Notes under the pieces: generated by a model
What the model was told of the DNA's origin: nothing
The model's database searches: none
What the model saw: the letters and a program-made list of their open reading frames with translations, nothing else
In this document: positions 23,296 to 64,000 of the stretch, one piece after another
Layout: each line of letters opens with the position of its first letter
Numbering within the stretch: the first letter of the stretch is position 1
Origin: Heligmosomoides polygyrus polygyrus
Taxonomy: Eukaryota > Nematoda > Chromadorea > Rhabditida > Heligmosomidae
Length of the DNA: 64,000 nucleotides
Direction of reading: 5' to 3'
Assembly: GCA_947396885.1 (NCBI GenBank)
Contig: OX377202.1
Location: forward strand, 12,896,001 to 12,960,000
Translations under genes and position numbers: made by a program

Positions 23296-23456
23296 GGCCC
23301 GCATTCATCAACGACTTACAGCCTTTTAACAGAGAAATTTCAGCCGAAATTGCTGATAGCGCGGCATATCGCTTACCATATCGCTTGATAAGCAGCGCTA
23401 TCAGGGATTTCGGCTGTCTCCGTTAAATTGCTGTAAGTCGTTGATGAATCCGTCCC
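23296..23456. mobile_element. GGGCCGGATTCATCAA-type fold-back MITE
   Basis: Ends GGCCCGCATTCATCAACGAC and GTCGTTGATGAATCC. CTG lies on the left and CAG on the right. Subfamily with GACTTACAG and TTTAACAGAGAAATTTCAGC. Confidence 0.82.
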
Positions 23457-23694
23457 CAGGTGGGTTTCTCAACTTCTGGAGTGAGGAAGGCTGGCCGAGG
23501 TGAAGGCGGAACGCTGGCCGAGATGAAGTTTATAACGTCATGGCAACAGCTTATCCAAAGAGTACAGTCGAATAGTCCAAGTGGAACATTCCGGCAAATT
23601 CTGTGTCGAACGTAGCCTTTACTACAGCAGTATTTTACAACTGAAATTCATCGAGAACAATGCTTTTTGGATGCGCTTGTCCTGGGGCCGAATT

Positions 23695-23838
23695 CATCAA
23701 CGACTAACGCACGGGTATAGGGGGTAGAGATACCCACGATGAAGCCTGCGTCTCTGACTCTTACCTGATGTCTACCTGACTTATCTCTGCCCTCTATACC
23801 CCGCATACCCACGGGTTAATTGTTGATGAATCCGGCCC
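23695..23838. mobile_element. GGGCCG-type fold-back MITE, ACCCACG subfamily
   Basis: CTG duplications at 23692-23694 and 23839-23841. The arms contain ACGGGTATAGGGGG and its inverse. Related to the longer copy at 63446. Confidence 0.85.
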
Positions 23839-24295
23839 CTGATTGCTTGATAAGGTTAAAAGATCTGTTGAATCCGGTTTCCGACGTTTGTGTATACTTT
23901 CACATTTTATGTTCCGATTTTTTGAAACTGCAGGTGGAAACTGGAAAGGGCTATCTTCGTCAATAAACGAGAATGGTATTAGTTGATTCGAAATCGAATT
24001 TGAAAAGGTTAAGTAATTATTCATGCAGTCCAGTGTAGGCCAGTCTCATCCCAGTACTTTCTTCCGAATTTCCTCTTCGACAATATCCCCCGTTTGCTGT
24101 ACTCATTTTTTCATTTGCTACCGTTAATCCTTTTCATCATTTTTTAATTGAAACAAATTTTTAAACAGTTCTTCGTCTTCGGTCTCGAGCTCGAGTATTA
24201 TTCCCGTGATTTATGCATTGTGACGAAACTTCCGAAAAAACGAGACTAATGCGTTGTTGAGCAAGAACGGGACGTCATGGCATTGTTCGTTTCAG

Positions 24296-57366
<33,071 letters not shown>

Positions 57367-58591
57367 CGAGGAAGAAGAGCTGCCACGCTGTGCGAGTTAT
57401 CGTGTGTGAATCATCTGTTCGTTGTTGACTGAATTGTTTGTTAGAGTTTGCGTACTGCTGAGAGCCTTCTGAAACCCCTCTTTCGATTACGAAAGCATCA
57501 GTCGCTGGGTACAGCTTCAACGCTTGAACGTTTGGGTGTGTCTGCACACCAGGGGCATGAGCTTTTTCGGTGCGTTGGCTGTCGGCTGGAGGTGTAGTCT
57601 AAACATCGGCGCCTCCAAGCCTAAGCGTGTACTGCTTTGTATATAACTGTTGAGTTGAGTGTCTCTTTCCTGTTCTTCGCCTTGTACTGTTGAGTGGTGT
57701 GCTTGTCGCCGAGACGCTCTGCTGTGGCAGAAGGCTTTCTAGCGGTGTCCCAAAAGTCGAGCACCAATTTGGCCATCTTACTACGCTCTTCTTTCTCTGA
57801 TGGTGTCCATTTGCGCCCTCAGCCGTGATTAGGCGCGACACTGCGAGAGCGGGCAAGCGGGCACTATTGATTGGTCAAAGCGAACGCGATCAAATCGATA
57901 TTGATGCCTCGCGTCTCTCAGCATTTGAGGTATAAATGCCATCAATCTGATCTTATCCATTTGGTGCCCACGGACTTTTCGGACACCAGAAGTCCTACTG
58001 CCATCAGTAGCCGTCTGTACGATCGAAGAAGCTGCTTCTGCAAACGAATGACATGTTCACGAAGTTCACTTTGCCCCTCCCCCCCCCCCCCATATTGGGA
58101 AGGTGTTCCAGATGCCAGCGTATCCATGCGACTTGCGCCGACGTTGCTGAGCTGCCCAAGCGCAAGAGACGATGCTTTGTGTGCGCACTGTTCCATAGTG
58201 TTCTGCTAGGATGTTCAGGTGTCGTCATGACGGCACGTCAGGCGGCACCCTGCCGCCTGAGGTTGTCGCCACGGGACCCACTTTCATCATGCCTTGTTAC
58301 GGGGCGGGTGCCGTGCCTCCTCTGAGCGTCAACGCTTCTTATCCCACACTCACGGCACTTGCCCATGAACGACAAGCTGTCCGCCTTCCGCCCACTGGTT
58401 TATTGCATTATTCTTACTATTGCGATGATATTTATAATTATTGTTATCCGAGTTGTGGTCTGTATCTATCGAGGTTCGCGTCCATTACACAGTTTTCTGT
58501 AAAGCATGTAATTAATAAAGTAAGATTCATAAAGCGTGTTTTGACCGCCTTGTGGGAGAGTTATTCTGGAAGAAGGCAAAAAGCGTACAGT
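57367..58591. other. btbd-10 3' flank, unassigned
   Basis: No known repeat. A 14-base C run lies at about 58078-58091. Open frames on both strands at 57,860-58,400 (for example plus-strand GTLPPEVVATGPTFIMPCYG) have a coding-like look but no splice or family support. It may be long 3' UTR or an unrecognised gene. Confidence 0.4.
58514..58519 (+). promoter_or_regulatory. possible poly(A) signal AATAAA for btbd-10
   Basis: This is the first plus-strand AATAAA I noticed after the btbd-10 stop codon, about 1.15 kb downstream in sequence free of recognised transposons. It would imply a long 3' UTR, so it is only a candidate. Confidence 0.3.
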
Positions 58592-59069
58592 GGATCTATC
58601 CTAGTCCGGGGGGCCACATAACTAAAGGGTAGGTAACGAAACGAATTGAGACTTACCGAGCGGCGTCTAGAGAACGAGTTGGAACCTAGAAGAAACCAAA
58701 AACGAACTAAGACACAAAAAAAAATCGCCATGGTTTACAACCGTCTCGGCGAGCAAAGAACGACGGAATGGAGGCATGTCGCGTGCTGACATGTTATAAC
58801 TAGGATCTAACATGGTGAATAGGGCGCATGAAGCCGTATGCCGCGTGCTGACCGCTGCCTGACATGTTATAACCAGAACCCAACATGGTGAGGAGGGCAG
58901 ACAACTTTGCCGGCTTACAACCGCAACAAATGTAATTTTTCGTCTTTTTTGTGACTTTTTCTTGTTTAGGGTCCTGTGTTGTTCCACAGGAGGTCTCAGG
59001 TCTCAAGTGCATTTGTTACATGTGTTACTTTTTAGTTGCGTGCCCCCCCCCCCGGACTAGGATAGATCC
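58592..59069. mobile_element. fold-back element with 8-bp target duplication, copy C
   Basis: Ends GGATCTATCCTAGTCCGG and GGACTAGGATAGATCC. Flanks are CGTACAGT (58584-58591) and CGTCCAGT (59070-59077), one mismatch. Confidence 0.9.
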
Positions 59070-59221
59070 CGTCCAGTTCCTTCACATATACTCGACTCCA
59101 ACACTCTTAGGTTGGCCGGAAAGTTCTGGCGGTTTTCATGCAGCGGCTTTTCGTTGCATTTTTATATAACATCTAGTATGGAATTCTTCGCTCTATGTGA
59201 GCAGGGATGTTTGAAATTTTT

Positions 59222-59300
59222 TAATGAAAAACGGAACACGGAATACGGAACGGAAGAGCTCAAAGGAAACCGGAATACGAAACAGGAAACGGAAATAACT
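59222..59300 (+). repeat. purine-rich ACGGAA-type short repeat
   Basis: Irregular repeats of ACGGAAC, CGGAATAC and GGAAAC over about 75 bases. Confidence 0.7.
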
Positions 59301-59335
59301 GAAGACTCATTACTTCATTTAATTCCTCATAATTA

Positions 59336-59935
59336 TTAGGTTATCGAAAAGCTTTGCAACACTTTACACTACTGCATATTAAATTTGTTAAAGCTCTTGC
59401 AGTATTGATCTTGTGTGGTGACGTCACAGTACATTCTCGAAGCTTCCTCAAGCATAAGGCCTAGTCGAGTACGAGTACAGCAACAATGTCAACGATAAAC
59501 AGCAGCATGCTACTACCCATCGTCTACTACGAATTTCTGCAAGGCGATTCCGCCAGGACTGCAGCCTCCAACATCTGCGCAGCATTCGAGGATAAAGTCA
59601 TGCACTATTCCACAGTGGCCCCTTGGCATCAACGCTCAGCCGCTCAGCGCTTCAAGGCTGGAGATATCTCTCTCGAAGATCGACCTCGTTCCGGACGCCC
59701 CTCTGTTGTGGAAGAAGACAGCTTGCGCGAAGCCTTCAAGGTGAAGCGAAATTCAACCACTCGCGAATTGGCGGCGACACTTGGATGCACGCAAGGCACC
59801 GTCGTGAGGCAGCTGGAGATCCTTGGTAACGCAAAGTTTTGTCGTCTTGGGCAGCACATGAGCTTTAGCTTCGCCACGATGTGAAGTCAGACCAGAGATT
59901 GACGACGCGATGCATGAAAGCACTGCCTCTTGCAC
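59336..59935 (+). pseudogene. mariner element, left half with N-terminal transposase
   Basis: The end TTAGGTTATCGAAAAGCTTT is followed by an ORF (59486-59884) with the mariner DNA-binding region: FKAGDISLEDRPRSGRP and TTRELAATLGCTQGTVVRQL. The frame then breaks after LGQHMSFSFA. The catalytic domain does not follow. Confidence 0.85.
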
Positions 59936-60331
59936 ATATGAGCACGCAAAACTAGACCGTTTTTCTGAGATCCTCTCTTAATCTCCTACCTGGGTATACT
60001 CCATGGTTTATGATTGCAATGTAGAAAATTGCGGATTTCTCTTACACAAATTCTCACACTAAGCCACTATCGATATATGTGGATTGACTGAGGCAAGGGG
60101 AGGACTAAAAAAAGTTAACAATTAAAAAAAAATACAATTGGCTAAATTTTCGCAAATCCTTTGAATTTCGTCTAAAAATCTACTTACCCGTGCATTATTG
60201 CTTTAAATAAAGAAGAAACTAGGAAAGACCTCTTCATGTGCCATTTTGAATGCACGTTCAGAAGTCAAAATGAACGCTTGATGTGAACATCCTCGAAATT
60301 AGACTAAACACTCTTCTTCGACATATAACTG

Positions 60332-61105
60332 TTAGGTTGATCGAAAAGTCTTGCAGCATTAGCACAACAATATTACAATACAATACAATATTATACAATA
60401 TACAACAACTCAGTCCACGATATATTCCCCATCCAAGTCCAATATCCCGCTCTATCTTTCAGGCAGCCCTTCAATTCCTTTCCGCCAGATTTCCGACGGC
60501 TGTGAGGAAGAGAATTGAGAAACCTCCACTTCCAATTGACGTCGATCATCGACCTCTCTACCTCGAAAGCTCTGAACAGGTGTAGTCAGAAGGAGCGAGG
60601 TCTGGAGAGTGCGGTGGATGGGCAGAACTTCCCGGCCTAACTCCTGGATTTTCTCGCGAATCACTTTTGCGACATGAGGCAGCAGGTGGACATTTTCCCG
60701 TTCTGGACGTTTTTGGCGCATGGCGTCGGCCAAGCTCTGGTGGTGGGTAGCGTAGGCAGATGCTGTGACTGTGGTCTCACTATCCAGCAACTCCCAGTAA
60801 AGCATGCCTTCTGAGTCCCACCAGCAACGCAGAAGAACCTTCTTTTCGTGGTGTCCACGTTTCAGTTGTCTTGGAGCAGATTCTCCGCGTGGGAGCCATT
60901 GGCATTGGCTTCAACTACACCCGAAAGAGCCAATGGCTCCCACGCGTGTAGTTAACATAAAGAACCCAGCTTTCATCACCAGTAACAATGTCCTTTAGAG
61001 GGTCGTTTCTGTGTGGGCGAACAAGCAGCGACTCAGCAACACTGATTTGGCATGCCTTGTCAGAGGCGTCGTCAATCTCTGGTCTGACTTCACATCGTGG
61101 CGAAG
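60332..61105 (-). pseudogene. mariner element, right half, inverted
   Basis: The plus-strand start TTAGGTTGATCGAAAAGTCT is the 3' end of a minus-strand element. The minus frame contains IVTGDESWVLY (first catalytic Asp), then after damage WELLDSETTVTASAY, VIREKIQELGREVLP and IWRKGIEGLPER. The second Asp region is lost. It shares sequence with the end of the plus-strand half at 59,860-59,925. Confidence 0.83.
60886..60946. repeat. small inverted repeat inside mariner remnant
   Basis: CGCGTGGGAGCCATTGGC and its exact inverse 25 bases later, an inverted duplication within the decayed transposase. Confidence 0.85.
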
Positions 61106-61252
61106 CTAAAGCTCTTCTTGGCTAATCTTGTGAATCACTGGAAGAGTATATTGGATAAGTAAGGGGTCGCTAAGCAATGACTGGACTTTGAAGCTTGGAA
61201 TATTTATCTTATAGTTGTTCAGCAACATTTGTTGATCTCCATATTCATCATT

Positions 61253-61536
61253 GGGCGCGTGGAGCTCAGTCGGAGGAGGCGCCGGCTGTCGCCTGCACCC
61301 GATACCAGGTTCCTGGTTCGGATTTCCCGCCCAGGCCAACCAAGCCTTCCATCCCTCCGGGGTCGGTGAATTACCAGACGTGTCTGGGAAGGATAAAGCG
61401 CTGTTCGTCGGCTGGCCACCGGAAGTCATTGTATGGCCAAATACGCATTCAACTCGCCTCCACGACATCCCGTAGAAGTAGAATGCGTGGCGCATCCAAA
61501 AGGATTGAATAACGCCGTCCTTTATCCTTATCCTAG
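61253..61536 (+). mobile_element. tRNA-derived SINE with target duplication
   Basis: Flanks ATTCATCATT (61243-61252) and ATTCATCTTT (61537-61546). Short deletions in the middle (GTGAATTACCAGAC). Tail TTTATCCTTATCC. It lies between the mariner remnant and the lectin-like gene. Confidence 0.9.
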
Positions 61537-61627
61537 ATTCATCTTTAAATGGCACAGGGCATCTGAGCTCTGTTATCAGAAAAATTTAGGTACGAATTCT
61601 TGTTCATCAACACTCTAGTGCAATATA

Positions 61628-61633
61628 TTTATT
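61628..61633 (-). promoter_or_regulatory. AATAAA poly(A) signal of lectin-like gene
   Basis: AATAAA on the minus strand about 95 bases after the TAA of the lectin-like gene. The distance is normal for a nematode 3' UTR. Confidence 0.55.
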
Positions 61634-61725
61634 AATTTCATAGCAATATATCCGAAATATTCGATAAGCGAACAGATCCTTCGAAATCTGTTTGTGGTTA
61701 GATTATCACCGAAGCATTAGTGATA

Positions 61726-61906
61726 TTATTCATCTAGTCGCTGGAGTCGAATGAGAGTCGCATTGCGCTCACAAATGGACAGGAACTTCAGCTCGCAGTA
61801 GTAGAAGAACGCAAACCGCTTGATCCTCGAGTTCAGATTCGCGACACATTTCACCGCAGAGTTCCAGCCGTTCTCCTCCACTGTGTGCGGGATTCGCAGC
61901 CAGTCC
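61726..61906 (-). CDS. lectin-like gene exon 5, C-terminal half and stop
   Basis: The acceptor is tgtttcag. It contains DWLRIPHTVEENGWNSAVKC, then FFYYCELKFLSICER, which closes the domain. Thirteen further residues follow before TAA. Confidence 0.92.
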
Positions 61907-62781
61907 CTGAAACAAGCCAAGGCTTCAAACTATTTTATTAAGGCCTTATATGGTTGTTATTAAGGGTGTTGCAAGGTGTAGAAGGGGTAGCATCCTGTCC
62001 AAGAAGCAGGTGATCTGGGTTCGAGCCCCGCCTGATGCTACAGTTTTGCAACCAGACATCAGTACAACAGCTCATATCAACCATCATATCAGCTGCATAC
62101 TGTAGCGCAATGAGTGCGCCATGCCTTCTACTTTGAGTATCCAAAAAAGCTCGAAAAGCGCCACATAGATACTAGGAGGAGCGTAGAGGAAAATTCATCC
62201 TCCCATTTGTTCCACTTTTTGTTTGAAAATCAAGCTACGGCTGGAACTCACACTTTATCCAAACTGATACCGCCCGGATGTCCCCAGTCGGGCCTGGTCT
62301 GGTCGTCACGCTGCGACATCCCGATCCATACCCACTCATATAGAGGAGCATGTAGAGGCACTTCATCCTGAAAAAGAAGGTTCAGCACCAACTGCAAACA
62401 CTAACACCGTTCGCATCTGAGGTAACCTACCCATTCCTCCACTGTCTCGGCCACGAACAGGGTTCCACCGCGCCTGAGGCAGCGCGCTTCAGCGTTTTTG
62501 AAGTTCATGGGCTTCTCTTCGAAGTAGTAACACGAGTCTTTAAACTGCATCCAGCCACGGCGACAGATTGAGCGCTGAATGGCATCCTTTATAACAGGAG
62601 GAACATGTATAGATCTCCAGGAAACTGAGCGTCTTTACCTCCGGGGATTGCGTTTGGTTAACCTCGATAGTGACTACACAAGTGAGAATGCAAAGGGTTA
62701 GGAGCAACCTGTAAGAGTAACCCTACAGTATCCCTTGTAGGTGAACCAGATGACCACTTGAAGGACTTACCTCACAATCAT
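61726..62781 (-). CDS. secreted C-type-lectin-like domain protein, 5 exons, complete
   Basis: Exons in reading order: 62771-62781, 62639-62708, 62431-62574, 62252-62367, 61726-61906. All have GT/AG junctions and agreeing phases, giving 173 residues. Residues 1 to about 20 (MIVRLLLTLCILTCVVTIEV) form a signal peptide, so secretion is expected. Residues 31-159 form one long-form C-type-lectin-like domain. Its six cysteines are C31/C42, C59/C159 and C134/C151 (pairing from the family), with the WIGM core motif at 89-92 and GW at 34-35. The usual sugar- and calcium-binding signatures (EPN or QPD, and WND before the last-but-one Cys) are absent; FFYY precedes C151. Canonical carbohydrate binding is therefore doubtful. 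An NQT sequon lies at 21-23. Intron 4 holds a tRNA-like repeat. Such proteins are numerous in nematodes, often tied to host interaction or immunity, but no specific role can be assigned. Confidence 0.9.
61964..62041 (+). repeat. tRNA-like repeat in lectin-like gene intron 4
   Basis: AGGTGTAGAAGGGGTAGCAT, T-arm-like GGGTTCGAGCCCC, end TGATGCTACAGTTTTGCAA. Diverged member of the second tRNA-like family. Confidence 0.6.
62252..62367 (-). CDS. lectin-like gene exon 4, WIG core
   Basis: The acceptor is tttttcag and the donor is gtgagt. It contains EWVWIGMSQRDD and DWGHPGG, the central part of the domain. It ends two bases into a Val codon. Confidence 0.92.
62431..62574 (-). CDS. lectin-like gene exon 3, N-terminal half of domain
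   Basis: The acceptor is ccattcag and the donor is gtaggt. It contains CRRGWMQFKDSCYYF and AEARCLRRGGTLFVAE, the classic opening of a C-type-lectin-like domain. Confidence 0.93.
62639..62708 (-). CDS. lectin-like gene exon 2, signal peptide
   Basis: The acceptor is tcttacag and the donor is gtaaag. It encodes LLLTLCILTCVVTIEVNQTQ and SPE, the hydrophobic core and end of the signal peptide. It ends in phase 0. Confidence 0.88.
62771..62781 (-). CDS. lectin-like gene exon 1 (11 nt)
   Basis: ATGATTGTGAG followed by donor gtaagt. It is too short for ORF finding. It is recognised because it supplies Met and two bases to the signal-peptide exon. Confidence 0.85.
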
Positions 62782-63019
62782 GGTCACTTTGCGCTGTAAC
62801 ACATCGGTGGGTATTTATGTGGTATGTGGTTGACCTCCTTTGTTGGGAGATCCTCCTGGCACGTTAAGAGGCTTGCCGCTGGCTGTGTTCTGACGCTGTG
62901 AAGGCCATTAATCACTCCGGAATTGACAGTGACAACAATGTAGCCCAAAGGTTTAACACAGCAAGACGACTCACTACGAGTAGTCGACTCATTGTTAGTT
63001 AGGTTGACAGAGCACACGA

Positions 63020-63109
63020 TCAAGAGAGTTTTCTTGTCCACGAGAGCTCTACTTCTTCTGGTTCTTCGTCGTCATAATAAGAGAAGGCGCCGTGCACTCG
63101 TTCAGTTCG
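63020..63109 (-). CDS. possible terminal exon of a gene upstream of the lectin-like gene
   Basis: It has a minus-strand acceptor (aaactgcag) and then 29 codons and TGA: RTERVHGAFSYYDDEEPEEV followed by ELSWTRKLS. The acidic composition and clean reading suggest coding, but no family is recognised and no poly(A) signal is seen. It would end about 240 bases before the lectin-like ATG. Confidence 0.3.
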   Translation of the reverse strand, partial: RTERVHGAFSYYDDEEPEEVELSWTRKLS

Positions 63110-63310
63110 CTGCAGTTTTCCTTTGATTGATAGCAAAAATTCTGTTAGTTTTTGTACAGTCACACAGTTACATACAACAGATTCACACTGTGTATAATAA
63201 AGATTCAATCTCAACCAATACCATCAAAATTAGAAAGCAAACATACCTTCACTGCGCAGTTTCGATTAAACAACATGCACGCTTTCATAACGATGTTTTG
63301 TCAGCAAGAC

Positions 63311-63385
63311 TCCTGCACAAGCGGGACTCGAGCGTACACCTTCTACTGACCGGCAGGAACACTACGCCATTACACCACCGGCGCC
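63311..63385 (-). repeat. tRNA-like repeat, second family
   Basis: Minus strand: CGGCGCCGGTGGTGTAATGG through a decayed T arm (TACGCTCGAGTCCCGC). A small deletion lies in the anticodon region. Confidence 0.65.
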
Positions 63386-63445
63386 GTTTGATGGTACGCA
63401 TCTTCCATACTTCGTAGGACCCATCGGCATTCACCCGTATATCTG

Positions 63446-63777
63446 GGTCCGGATTCATCAACGGGCATATCTACGGGTATGCTTGTACAGGGGTGGACAT
63501 ACCCACGATTCATGATAAACGGTAAAAATCGTGGGTATATCAGTGGGTTAAGAAAACCCTCCGATCATCGTGGGTACATCTGTATACCCGCGACTTGTTC
63601 GCGTCCCATTGACAAAATGCGCTCCAGTGAGATCAGCTGTTCCCGCGAGAGGCCTAGTTGTACCTTACCCTTGATTCCTTTCACGAATACGAATCGTACC
63701 CACTACCCACTGCTGGTAGTGGGTACATTATCCCTTACATTATCTCTACCTATACCCGCTGCTTGATGAATCCGGCC
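63446..63777. mobile_element. 332-bp fold-back MITE, ACCCACG subfamily
   Basis: CTG at 63443-63445 and 63778-63780. Ends GGTCCGGATTCATCAA and TTGATGAATCCGGCC. The interior has repeated CGTGGGTAT and TACCCACG words. Long form of 23695. Confidence 0.85.
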
Positions 63778-64000
63778 CTGGATGATTCAGTATTGAACGG
63801 CGGAGTGGCGTTCTACCCCCGCCCTTTAAACAGAGGCGTGGCAAATGTCTGTGTCTCCACTATCTTGCAAGGCAGCCATTGGACTCTCAAGCAAGCCCAG
63901 GGGGTTAGGGGATGGGCGGGCCAGGGGGACGAGGGGGTAGAACGATCGACCCTCGTATTGAACCAGTTAAGCTGCACGTCTTCATAGAAATGATTCAAAC

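Noticed and set aside
57942..58340. Coding gene in the GC-rich 3' flank of btbd-10
   Set aside because: Open frames on both strands look partly protein-like, but none has joined exons, a start context or recognised family.
59108..59230. Second mariner end (TTAGGTTGGCCGGAAAG) as a complete element
   Set aside because: Only an isolated end-like sequence is visible; no transposase or matching inverted end could be paired with it.

Overview
The window looks like nuclear DNA of a repeat-rich nematode. It has small coding exons with GT/AG splice sites, multi-kilobase introns, no operon-like packing, and many small inverted-repeat transposons beside Tc1/mariner, maT-like, RTE-type and Penelope-like fragments. 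A clade V (strongylid or hookworm-like) nematode is my best guess. That is inference; I could not run a search.

Only two host genes can be read with confidence. The first is a plus-strand gene whose 11 phase-compatible exons run from 24,296 to 57,366. They encode a BTBD10/KCTD20-type BTB protein, the Akt-binding family called btbd-10 in C. elegans. All junction phases agree and the 435 visible codons are open. The 5' end was not found. The second is a complete minus-strand five-exon gene (62,781 to 61,726) for a 173-residue secreted protein with one C-type-lectin-like domain. The two genes converge tail to tail. Candidate extra exons lie at 20,751-20,853 (+) and 63,020-63,109 (-).

Nearly everything else that can be recognised is mobile DNA. 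(1) Four copies of a ~1.05 kb, almost wholly palindromic TA-target element (12.4, 15.1, 42.6 and 48.1 kb). (2) About a dozen short fold-back elements that end in GGGCCGGATTCATCAA and duplicate CTG or CAG. (3) A tRNA-derived SINE family of ~290 bp with 10-14 bp target duplications at five sites. (4) A second tRNA-like repeat, often in inverted pairs. (5) Three ~0.45 kb fold-back elements with 8-bp target duplications. (6) Mariner and maT-like transposase remnants. (7) RTE-type reverse transcriptase remnants. (8) Penelope-like GIY-YIG fragments with hammerhead-ribozyme-like motifs next to them.

Layout. 0-24 kb: repeats plus unassigned sequence. 24-57 kb: the BTBD10-like gene, with transposons nested in its introns, including a three-level nest at 47.8-50.2 kb and a 1.75 kb fold-back element that nearly fills the last intron. 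57-61.6 kb: 3' flank, a fold-back element and a rearranged mariner. 61.7-62.8 kb: the lectin-like gene. 63-64 kb: repeats. I see no CRISPR array, rRNA or prokaryotic system. The most noteworthy features are the ribozyme-like motifs, the fold-back families, and a possible transposon-derived splice acceptor for the last btbd-10 exon.
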